The notes under the pieces: model-generated | The model's input: the letters and a program-made list of their open reading frames with translations, nothing else | The model's database searches: none | Told to the model about the DNA's origin: nothing | Position numbers and translations under genes: made by a program | Shown here: positions 1 through 6,038 of the stretch, piece by piece | Position numbering within the stretch: the stretch's first letter is position 1 | Layout of the letters: every line of letters begins with the position of its first letter | DNA from: CAMBDR01 sp046597185 | GTDB lineage: Bacteria; Pseudomonadota; Gammaproteobacteria; Burkholderiales; Burkholderiaceae_D | Assembly (NCBI GenBank): GCA_046597185.1 | Contig: JBKJLF010000117.1 | Span: 1-11,069 of the forward strand | Length of the DNA stretch: 11,069 nucleotides | Direction of reading: 5' to 3'

Positions 1-282
1 GACCATGGCATTGCTGGAGCTGCTGCCGCCCAGAGTTTTGCCACGCGGCCAATACATGCGGCGTTGATTCAGGTGCGCCTGGGGTTCGGTGTAATAGCGC
101 CAATTCATGGTGCGGCTCATCATCAGGTAAATAATGCCGATCGGCATGCGGATAAAGACGCTCGTATCAGGTGGCCCGGCTTCCAATAAGCAAACCTGAA
201 TGCTCGGGTCGGCCGAGAGCCGATTGGCCAGAACACAGCCAGCCGAGCCTGCGCCGACGATGACATAATCATATTCTCTCAT
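1..282 (-). CDS. GMC-family FAD-dependent oxidoreductase, N-terminal part (runs off the left edge)
   Basis: The first 94 residues of a glucose-methanol-choline oxidoreductase, the family of choline and alcohol dehydrogenases that bind FAD non-covalently. The protein opens with a Rossmann dinucleotide-binding motif, GAGSAG at residues 10-15, followed by CVLANRLSAD and the acidic end of the second beta strand, LLEAG at 32-36. Residues 80-93, RGKTLGGSSSSNAM, match the first GMC signature, although a serine stands where Ile or Leu is usual. The ATG at 282 is preceded by a good ribosome site (GAGGAAACAGGA) about 5 bases upstream, and the FAD motif sits at the usual distance from this start. Family members are about 530-560 residues, so more than 80% lies outside the window. 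No signal peptide is seen, so the enzyme is probably cytoplasmic. The substrate cannot be told from this part. It is divergent from the regulator gene at 545. Confidence 0.92.
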   Translation of the reverse strand, partial: MREYDYVIVGAGSAGCVLANRLSADPSIQVCLLEAGPPDTSVFIRMPIGIIYLMMSRTMNWRYYTEPQAHLNQRRMYWPRGKTLGGSSSSNAMV

Positions 283-544
283 ATTCCTGTTTCCTCAAGC
301 CAAGCCTGGCAAAGATAATGCTATTGGTTGTCAATATTGTTCTTGTTGCTGCTGGTGATGGGCGTTTTTCGCAGCAGCTCATTGTAGGGGACAAAAATAG
401 AGCTGGTGCTCCAGTAGCGCAGCTTGTATCTGACATCAAACTGGTTTGCATTGCTGCAGCTTGCAAGAAGTGGTATAGAATCAATCAAAGTGCAGAGGGT
501 GTGAGCATGACGAGAATGGACCAGGATCAATAAAAGGTGGCTAT
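283..544. other. Divergent intergenic region between the GMC gene and the regulator operon
   Basis: About 260 bases that should carry the promoters of both divergent genes. On the plus strand a weak sigma70-like pair is TTGCTG at 451-456 and TATAGA at 474-479, separated by 17 bases and ending about 65 bases before the regulator ATG. On the minus strand a perfect TTGACA lies at about 331-336, but I found no acceptable -10 at the right distance. The regulator has a clear ribosome site, AAAGGTGG at about 533-540. A small open frame spans much of the region (318-533) but has no ribosome site or recognisable content. Confidence 0.35.
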
Positions 545-1549
545 ATGAGTAATTATTTTGTCTTATGTGTGGATGATGATGTAACTCTGCTTAATGCATT
601 GCGCACCTTGCTGTGCAAGCATCTTGGCCAAGGCTATGTGGTTGACGTGGCCGAAAGCGGTGAGGAAGCGCTCGAAATTCAAGCGGAACTGGCGCAGCAG
701 GGCAATGAGCTGTGCGTGATTATTTCCGACTATATCATGCCAGACATGCATGGCGATGAATTGTTGGTGCGGATGCATCAATTAAGCCCCAGGACCATGA
801 AGATTTTATTAACCGGGCAAAGTGAACTCAATGGTGTGAAGCGCGCCATCAATGATGCCAACTTGTATCGTTTCCTGGAAAAGCCATTTGATAACGATGA
901 TCTGGTTCTCACGGTACGCACTGCCGTGCATGCATATGCGCAACAATGTGCGCTGGAGCAGCAAAATAAGGAATTGCGTCAGATTAATGCAACATTGGAG
1001 CAATTGGTTGAAGCGCGCACGGCTGAACTCAAAGAGAAAAATCTGGAGCTGGAGCGGCTTTCCGTGACCGATAAGTTGACCGGATTATTCAATCGGCTCA
1101 AGCTCGATCAAATCCTGGAGCAGCAATTGGTTCACAGTCAGCGCTATAGCGCTTGCTTCGCCTTGATTTTGCTTGATATTGATAAATTTAAAGCCGTCAA
1201 CGATCAGTTTGGCCATCAGGCGGGGGATCAGGTGTTGTGTGTGATTGCACAAATTTTGCGTCAATGTTCCCGCGCAAGCGATTTGGTGGGCCGTTGGGGA
1301 GGGGAAGAATTTTTGATTGTGCTGGCTGAAACCAATCAGGACGGTGCCATGGTCTTGGCAGAGAAATTACGTCAAACGGTTGAGGAATATGATTTTCCGG
1401 TGGCGGGCCACAAAACCGCCAGTTTTGGCGTTACCGTTTACCGTAGTGGCGATACCATCGAGTCGATGATGGCACGGGTTGATGCCGCTTTGTATCGTGC
1501 CAAAGATGGCGGCCGCAATCGGGTTGAATTGGGCCGGGGAGAGCCATAA
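545..1549 (+). CDS. Response regulator with GGDEF output: phosphorylation-controlled diguanylate cyclase (PleD/WspR-like logic)
   Basis: A 334-residue protein predicted to make cyclic di-GMP from two GTP when its receiver is phosphorylated. Residues 4-125 are a CheY-type receiver with acidic pocket D10-D12, phosphoacceptor D62 in the SDYIMPDMHG stretch, T90, and K113 in EKPF. Residues about 131-172 form a charged coiled-coil signalling helix. The GGDEF domain follows, opening with TDKLTGLFNR (175-184) and carrying LDIDKFKAVND (210-220) for the metal and guanine. Its active loop is GGEEF at 252-256, an accepted active variant. An intact RxxD product-inhibition site (R243-D246) lies exactly five residues before GGEEF, so feedback control by c-di-GMP is expected. 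There is no membrane segment. The ATG at 545 follows AAAGGTGG. The stop codon overlaps the start of the kinase gene, its likely partner. Domain assignment is secure; the process it controls is unknown. Confidence 0.95.
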   Translation: MSNYFVLCVDDDVTLLNALRTLLCKHLGQGYVVDVAESGEEALEIQAELAQQGNELCVIISDYIMPDMHGDELLVRMHQLSPRTMKILLTGQSELNGVKRAINDANLYRFLEKPFDNDDLVLTVRTAVHAYAQQCALEQQNKELRQINATLEQLVEARTAELKEKNLELERLSVTDKLTGLFNRLKLDQILEQQLVHSQRYSACFALILLDIDKFKAVNDQFGHQAGDQVLCVIAQILRQCSRASDLVGRWGGEEFLIVLAETNQDGAMVLAEKLRQTVEEYDFPVAGHKTASFGVTVYRSGDTIESMMARVDAALYRAKDGGRNRVELGRGEP

Positions 1550-2772
1550 TGCCGCGTGGGATGAAGACGCATTTGCGTCATATTACCCAACATATTGCCA
1601 ATCTCAACCCGGGCAATTTGGCGCAAGGGCTGAACCTGCCCGAGTCGGCCAGCCCCGAGTTACAACAATTGGTGGCGGGCATCAATCAATTGCAAGCCAA
1701 TTTGCTCAATCATATGCAGCGCCAAAAGCAGCAAGAGCGCGAATTGGCCGAGCGGCGCGAGCAAATGATTCAATCAGAAAAAATGGCTGCGCTTGGGCAG
1801 TTGGTGGCGGGGGTGGCGCATGAAATCAACACCCCGATCGGCGCAGTCAAATCCAGTGGCAAAAGTATTACCGACTCGTTGGTCACGGTTCAGCAAAACT
1901 TGCCCAAACTGTTTCAGTTGCTTGACGCCGAAAGCGCTGGCTTGTTCATCCGCTTGGTCGCCACAAGTAATGCGGCGATGCCGCCCCTGAGCTCGCGCGA
2001 GGAGCGCGCCATGGTGCGGGTGGCAACCGCCCATCTGGAAGCTGACGGTGTTGCGCAAGCGCGCTATTGCGCCGATATTTTGGTGCAGCTCAAAGCGTAT
2101 GAAGAATTGGATACCTATTTACCCCTGTTGCGCCACCCTGAATCCAGGCTGATCCTGGGGACAGCGTATAGTTTGGGTAGCATCCATACCAATTCTGCCA
2201 ATATCAATATTGCGGTGGATCGGGTCGCAAAAATCGTGTTTGCCTTAAAATCGTTCTCGCATTTTGATCAATCGGCGCAACCGATCCAGGCGGATTTGTC
2301 CGAAGGCATGGAAACGGTGCTCACCATTTACCAAAATCAAATCAAACAGCATACCGATCTGGTGCGCCAATACCAAACTATCGCGCCCATACTGTGCTGG
2401 CCTGATGAATTAAACCAGGTTTGGACTAATCTGATTCACAACGCCATGCAAGCCATGCAGGCCATGGAGCAGACGAGCACCTTGACCATCAGCATTGGGC
2501 GGCGCGATGATTATGCGGTGGTGTCGATTGCCGATACCGGGCACGGCATACCGGAAGCAATCCGGGAGCGCATCTTCGATTCCTTCTTTACTACCAAGCC
2601 AGCAGGCGAGGGTACGGGTTTGGGTCTGGATATCGTCAGGAAAATTATTGTCAAGCATCGCGGCCGGATTGAAGTGGAAAGTGAAGTTGGACGCGGCACC
2701 GTTTTTCATGTGTATTTGCCCTATGGTGCGGCGCAAATTCAAAAAAGCGTGAGTGTTAATTCCCGGGGTTGA
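1549..2772 (+). CDS. Cytoplasmic sensor histidine kinase, likely partner of the GGDEF regulator
   Basis: A 407-residue histidine kinase. Residues about 8-56 resemble a HAMP linker (PELQQLVAGINQLQANL), but no membrane helix comes before it. A coiled coil at about 56-78 leads to the H-box, MAALGQLVAGVAHEINTP, with phospho-acceptor H91. Between the H-box and the ATPase domain lies a segment of over 100 residues (about 110-220), much longer than an ordinary two-helix DHp. I know of related kinases with such an insert and with the FALKSF and PDELNQVWTNLIHNAMQAM stretches seen here. The ATPase domain has an N-box at 294-298, DTGHGIP (329-335), FFTTK (346-350) and GEGTGLGL (353-360), so it looks catalytically complete. 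The start overlaps the regulator stop by one base (TAATG) with GGGGAGAG upstream, implying translational coupling. The sensed signal is unknown; the missing membrane region suggests a cytoplasmic cue or a separate sensor protein. Confidence 0.93.
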   Translation: MPRGMKTHLRHITQHIANLNPGNLAQGLNLPESASPELQQLVAGINQLQANLLNHMQRQKQQERELAERREQMIQSEKMAALGQLVAGVAHEINTPIGAVKSSGKSITDSLVTVQQNLPKLFQLLDAESAGLFIRLVATSNAAMPPLSSREERAMVRVATAHLEADGVAQARYCADILVQLKAYEELDTYLPLLRHPESRLILGTAYSLGSIHTNSANINIAVDRVAKIVFALKSFSHFDQSAQPIQADLSEGMETVLTIYQNQIKQHTDLVRQYQTIAPILCWPDELNQVWTNLIHNAMQAMQAMEQTSTLTISIGRRDDYAVVSIADTGHGIPEAIRERIFDSFFTTKPAGEGTGLGLDIVRKIIVKHRGRIEVESEVGRGTVFHVYLPYGAAQIQKSVSVNSRG

Positions 2773-2795
2773 TTCTTGGAGGGCGGTTTTTTTTC

Positions 2796-2856
2796 TTGAC
2801 TATTATGATTTGTGTGATACACTTTTAAATCATGTAAATCACTTTTAAAAATCATG
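2796..2856 (+). promoter_or_regulatory. Promoter and repeat-rich putative operator of the toxin-antitoxin genes
   Basis: A -35 box TTGACT (2796-2801) and a weaker -10 box TACACT (2818-2823) are 16 bases apart. Overlapping them is an inverted repeat, ATGATTT (2805-2811) with AAATCAT (2827-2833), which contains an inner GTGT-GAT-ACAC repeat (2812-2822). A direct repeat also occurs: CACTTTTAAATCATG (2820-2834) and the same unit with two extra A residues at 2840-2856, about two helical turns apart. GTGAT (2814-2818) and ATCAC (2838-2842) form a further pair. Repeats placed over the start site are typical of autoregulated antitoxin promoters; binding by this antitoxin is inference. No proper Shine-Dalgarno site precedes the ATG at 2854. 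Confidence 0.5.
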
Positions 2857-3642
2857 GCGATCAAATCTTTTTCTGTTGTCAAGCGGCCCAAGCGGGCAGG
2901 GCAGCCCAAAATGCTTAAGCAGTCTGTGTGGGCCAGTGCCCCGGTTGCTGCCAGTCAACCTTATGTGCTGCGGCAAGAGGTGCAGCCATATCAGGTTGAA
3001 AGTCGTGCCGCTTCTGCCTTTTTGTCATCGGGGCGCGGGTTTAATGCTGCTTTGCATCAGTGTTTGCAAGAAATGGAAGAGCGCGTGGTAGCGCGCATGA
3101 CGGCAGAATTCTCGCGACTATTGGAGGCGCAGCCAATAATGGGTCTGGCCGCGCAGCAGGCACAGCTTGAAGCGAGTATTCAGCAGGCCATGCCGCCCTT
3201 GCCTGCGTTGTCGGCATTGTCGGCACAAAACGCCCAGGCTTGGCAAATTGAGCAAAACGCCCAGTTGCGCGCGCAATTCATTGAGCAATGCGAGCTGGCA
3301 AGCAGCAAGCAGGTGGCCGATCTCCTTGATTCCAAAGCAAAAAATCGGGCCGCAACAGCGAGCCATCTCAAAGACAAAGGCAAAATATTTTCTGTGCGGC
3401 TGCATGGGCAAGATTATTTCCCCACGTTTCAGTTTGATCTGTTGGGCAAGCGTTGCCACCCTGAAATGGCGCAATTAATACAGGTTTTGGCCCGTGATTA
3501 TGAACCCGGTTGGCAATTGGCCTTGTGGTTGACTGGCCCCAACGAATGGTTGGAAGGGCAACCCCCGTTGGCGGTATGGGCGCACGACCGTGCTGCTGTG
3601 GTTCAAGCCGCCAAGGCAGAGAGCGTGGCGTTCGATGCCTAA
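2854..3642 (+). CDS. Antitoxin with C-terminal Xre/MbcA/ParS-type toxin-binding domain and long N-terminal extension
   Basis: A 262-residue protein immediately upstream of a RES toxin and probably its antitoxin. Residues about 145-255 follow the pattern of the Xre/MbcA/ParS (DUF2384-related) antitoxins. A helical region, LASSKQVADLLDSKAKNRA, resembles a degenerate helix-turn-helix; then comes YFPTFQFD (188-195), and the C-terminal toxin-binding part LWLTGPNEWLEG (224-235) continues with PPL, like the WL-x-x-PN-x-x-LGG-x-PL pattern of the family. The N-terminal 145 residues are unlike the usual 130-160-residue antitoxin: a basic start, then an Ala/Gln-rich, probably coiled-coil stretch. It includes a 9-base tandem duplication (3208-3216 and 3217-3225) encoding LSA twice. 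The ATG at 2854 lacks a ribosome site; M20 (ATG at 2911-2913, with AGGG upstream) is a possible alternative. It overlaps the toxin gene by 8 bases. Confidence 0.72.
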   Translation: MAIKSFSVVKRPKRAGQPKMLKQSVWASAPVAASQPYVLRQEVQPYQVESRAASAFLSSGRGFNAALHQCLQEMEERVVARMTAEFSRLLEAQPIMGLAAQQAQLEASIQQAMPPLPALSALSAQNAQAWQIEQNAQLRAQFIEQCELASSKQVADLLDSKAKNRAATASHLKDKGKIFSVRLHGQDYFPTFQFDLLGKRCHPEMAQLIQVLARDYEPGWQLALWLTGPNEWLEGQPPLAVWAHDRAAVVQAAKAESVAFDA

Positions 3643-4288
3643 GCGGGTGCCGGATGCATCGCTTGTCGTGGTGCAGGCGGCAAGGCTGGATGCGATGCCG
3701 ATGCGCTTGCACGGTGCGCAGGTTTTGCACCATATTTACGCCAGCCGTTTTGCGCCGGACAGTTTTAATCCCGGGTTTGGCAGTGGCCGTTTCCACCCGT
3801 TTCAAAGTGCGAGTGGGCAAACTGTGCCCGTTTATTATGCCGCCACCACAGAAGAAGGCAGTTACTGCGAAACCTTGTTCCGGGCAAGTGTTGATGGTTT
3901 GCAAGCTTGCAGGCGGGTGGCGGGCAAGCTTGTTTCCAATTACAGCCATGCCCGGGTGCGCTTGCGCCGCCCTTTAAGTTTGGCAACGCTATCTGGCAAT
4001 GAGTTGCACCGCCTTGGCTTAACCCGAGCCGCATTACTGGAACCCGGCCCGCTGCACTATACCCAAACCGCTGCGTGGGCGGCGGCAATTCACACCGCGT
4101 ACCCGCATCTGCATGGCTTGGCATGGGTTTCACGGCAGCATGATGGCGCAAGCTGTATCATGCTTTTTGGTGATCGGGTCGAGTCGGGCCAATTGGAGGT
4201 GTTGTCAAGCCTGGATTTGGCCACAGCAGCAGGGCAGGCGCGCGCGGATGTGGTAGCCCATGGTTTGGGGATTGTGATAACACGCTAG
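3635..4288 (+). CDS. RES-domain toxin (predicted NAD+-consuming enzyme)
   Basis: A 217-residue RES-family protein. Characterised members (MbcT of Mycobacterium tuberculosis and the Res toxins of RES-Xre modules) degrade NAD+ and stop growth unless bound by their antitoxin. The family's Arg, Glu and Ser can be placed here: R38 in YASRF (with R52 in GSGRF), E79 in TTEEGSYCETLFR, and S166 in LAWVSRQHDG, followed by the IMLFGDRV strand. All three key positions look intact, so an active enzyme is likely. I chose the ATG at 3635, whose start overlaps the antitoxin stop by 8 bases, giving the usual tight coupling. A longer frame from the ATG at 3590 would add 15 residues with no family resemblance. 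The ribosome site is weak (GAGAG about 13 bases upstream). No signal peptide or membrane segment, so it should act in the cytoplasm. Confidence 0.87.
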   Translation: MPKRVPDASLVVVQAARLDAMPMRLHGAQVLHHIYASRFAPDSFNPGFGSGRFHPFQSASGQTVPVYYAATTEEGSYCETLFRASVDGLQACRRVAGKLVSNYSHARVRLRRPLSLATLSGNELHRLGLTRAALLEPGPLHYTQTAAWAAAIHTAYPHLHGLAWVSRQHDGASCIMLFGDRVESGQLEVLSSLDLATAAGQARADVVAHGLGIVITR

Positions 4289-4304
4289 ACAAGGAAACGG
4301 CATA

Positions 4305-4544
4305 ATGAAGGCACACCCGATGGCATCCGAAGGCGAGTTGTTTCGCAAAGTGTTAGGCTTGGAATGGCAAAGCCTGCATCCTGACATCCAAACCCGGTTT
4401 GAGCATAACCCGGAACCGGGTAAACCCTTGCGCTATCAAGGCGAGTTGAGCGAATTGCGTTGTTCCTGGTTTGGTAAGTTGATGGGGTTGATCAGATGGA
4501 TGCGCCAGACCTGGCCTCAACCGACAAACCGATTTTTGACATGA
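4305..4544 (+). CDS. Short DUF4166-like protein, apparently only the N-terminal part of the family
   Basis: A 79-residue protein beginning 16 bases after the toxin stop, with AAGGAAA at 4291-4297 as a good ribosome site. Residues 10-50 (GELFRKVLGLEWQSLHPDIQTRF, given here in outline, then RYQGELSELR) recall the opening of DUF4166 proteins, where an LG...LHP...F pattern is followed by a G-containing strand. Full family members are roughly 150-200 residues, so the second half is missing. After the stop at 4542-4544, only 7 bases remain before the next gene, and no frame there continues the domain. DUF4166 genes are often found beside SDR39U1-type genes, in agreement with the neighbour at 4552. 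Function unknown. It could be a remnant of an internal deletion or a genuine short form. Confidence 0.65.
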   Translation: MKAHPMASEGELFRKVLGLEWQSLHPDIQTRFEHNPEPGKPLRYQGELSELRCSWFGKLMGLIRWMRQTWPQPTNRFLT

Positions 4545-4551
4545 TGAGCGT

Positions 4552-6015
4552 ATGAATACCCACTTATTGGCATTGCAATTAATGGCCGCGCAAGGTTTGC
4601 TGGGCGCGTTTGATACCCTGTATCACCACGAAATAACTCAAGCGCTGCCGCAACGCCCCAGTGCCAGCCTTGAACTGGCGATTCACGCCATCCGTTCGCT
4701 GATTTATAGCATCATGTTTATTGGGCTATCGAGTTGGGCCTGGCATGGGGTGTGGGCGCTGGCTTTACTGCTGTTGTTTGCGGTCGAAATTGGTTTGACT
4801 TTATGGGATTTTGTGGTCGAAGATCAAACACGGCTACTCCCTGCCACCGAGCGCATTACCCATACCATTTTAGCCATCAATGCCGGTGCCTTCATCATGC
4901 TGCTGGTATTGACGAGCGGCGAGTGGTTGGCGCACAGCAGCAGCGTGTACTGGCAGCCGCAGGGTTGGTCATCACTCTTTTTGGCGCTATGCGGTGTCGG
5001 CGTCGGGCTCTCCGGTTTGCGTGATGGTTTGGCCGCAGCCAGCCTGGCCAAACAGGCGGCGCAGGAAAAAAAACGACCAGAGCTTCATTTTGGCGCGCAA
5101 TCCGAGCGGGTTTTGGTGACCGGGGCGACCGGTTTTATCGGCCAATTATTGGTGCGCGCCTTGCTGCGTAATGGCCAACAAGTGACCATTTTTGTGCGTC
5201 AAGCCAGACAGGCGGCATGGTTGTTTGATGGGCGGGTACGCTGCATCACCGATTTTAATCAATTGTCGTCGCAACAAGGGTTTGATGTGGTGATTAACCT
5301 TGCTGGCGCACCGATACTTGGTCCGCGTTGGACGCCTGCACGGCAAGCGGTTTTACGTCAAAGCCGTAGCGGCTTGACCGATGCCTTGATTCAATGGATG
5401 GCACGGGCAGAGCACAAGCCACGCATCCTGATCAATGCGTCGGCCATTGGTTATTACGGGATTCAAGCCAGAGGCGATGACCGCGAGCTGGACGAAGATA
5501 GTCCGCCACAAGCGATCTTCATGTCACAACTGTGCCGCGAGTGGGAGGCGAGCGCCCAAAAAGCGTGCGCGCTGGGCGTGCCTGTGGTGGCGCTAAGGTT
5601 TGGGGTGGTGCTGGGCCAGCAAGGCGCACTACCAAAAATGCTGCTGCCGATTAAACTGGGTGCGGGCGGACCGCTGGCGGGTGGGCAGCAATGGCTGTCG
5701 TGGATACATGTGCATGATTTGTTGCGCGGTATTGCGTTTATCTGGCAAAAACAGGATTTGGCGGCGCAGCTTTATGCCTACAACTTCACAGCACCACAAG
5801 CGCTAAGGCAGGCGCAGTTTGCCAAGGTGGCGGCCAGCGTATTGCACCGTCCAGGCTTTATGCCCACACCCGGCTGGCCCATGCGCCTGGCCTTGGGCGA
5901 ACAGGCTGAACTATTGCTCGAAGGCCAGCGTGTGATACCGACGCGTTTGCTGGCTGAAGGCTTTCAGTTTGACTACCCTGACTTGCGTTCAGCCTTGCAA
6001 AGCTTGCTGCGATGA
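4552..6015 (+). CDS. Membrane domain fused to TIGR01777/SDR39U1 (YfcH-type) NAD(P)-dependent epimerase
   Basis: A 487-residue two-part protein. Residues 1-165 are hydrophobic with about four predicted membrane helices (near 40-60, 62-82, 100-120 and 138-156) and a polar WDFVVEDQTRLLPATERITH loop whose pattern recurs in such N-terminal domains. From residue 186 it is an extended SDR of the TIGR01777 group: NAD(P)-binding VLVTGATGFIG (187-197), NLAGAPI, the family hallmark NASAIGYYG (295-303), RFGVVLG, WLSWIHVHDL and YNFTAPQA. The C-terminal 50 residues resemble the DUF1731 tail of YfcH (RVIPTRLLAEGFQF). Substrates of this group are not established, so the enzymatic role is open; a membrane-tethered oxidoreductase or epimerase facing the cytoplasm is likely. 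The start has only a weak GATGAG ribosome site. It probably shares a transcript with the 4305 gene, and it converges on the thiolase gene. Confidence 0.88.
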   Translation: MNTHLLALQLMAAQGLLGAFDTLYHHEITQALPQRPSASLELAIHAIRSLIYSIMFIGLSSWAWHGVWALALLLLFAVEIGLTLWDFVVEDQTRLLPATERITHTILAINAGAFIMLLVLTSGEWLAHSSSVYWQPQGWSSLFLALCGVGVGLSGLRDGLAAASLAKQAAQEKKRPELHFGAQSERVLVTGATGFIGQLLVRALLRNGQQVTIFVRQARQAAWLFDGRVRCITDFNQLSSQQGFDVVINLAGAPILGPRWTPARQAVLRQSRSGLTDALIQWMARAEHKPRILINASAIGYYGIQARGDDRELDEDSPPQAIFMSQLCREWEASAQKACALGVPVVALRFGVVLGQQGALPKMLLPIKLGAGGPLAGGQQWLSWIHVHDLLRGIAFIWQKQDLAAQLYAYNFTAPQALRQAQFAKVAASVLHRPGFMPTPGWPMRLALGEQAELLLEGQRVIPTRLLAEGFQFDYPDLRSALQSLLR

Positions 6016-6017
6016 CG

Positions 6018-6035
6018 ATCAACTGTGGTTAGTTG
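6018..6035. terminator. Weak hairpin between convergent genes
   Basis: In the 23-base gap between the convergent SDR and thiolase stops, CAACT (6020-6024) pairs with AGTTG (6031-6035) around a 6-base loop. An imperfect ATC/GAT outer extension is also present. There is no T-run on either side, so a working intrinsic terminator is doubtful; the hairpin is simply the only structure seen there. Confidence 0.2.
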
Positions 6036-6038
6036 TGA

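Noticed and set aside
318..533. 71-residue open frame before the regulator gene
   Set aside because: No ribosome site, no recognisable sequence, low-complexity start; it fills the space where divergent promoters are expected.
2779..2795. Possible terminator after the kinase gene (GGAGGGCGG followed by T8)
   Set aside because: The T-run is there but no stem can be formed from the preceding bases.
3368..3949. Long minus-strand frame (193 residues) across the TA genes, and a 155-residue plus frame at 3510-3977
   Set aside because: Both are shadows of the antitoxin and toxin coding sequences; they are rich in Pro, Arg and Cys with no family pattern and no ribosome site.
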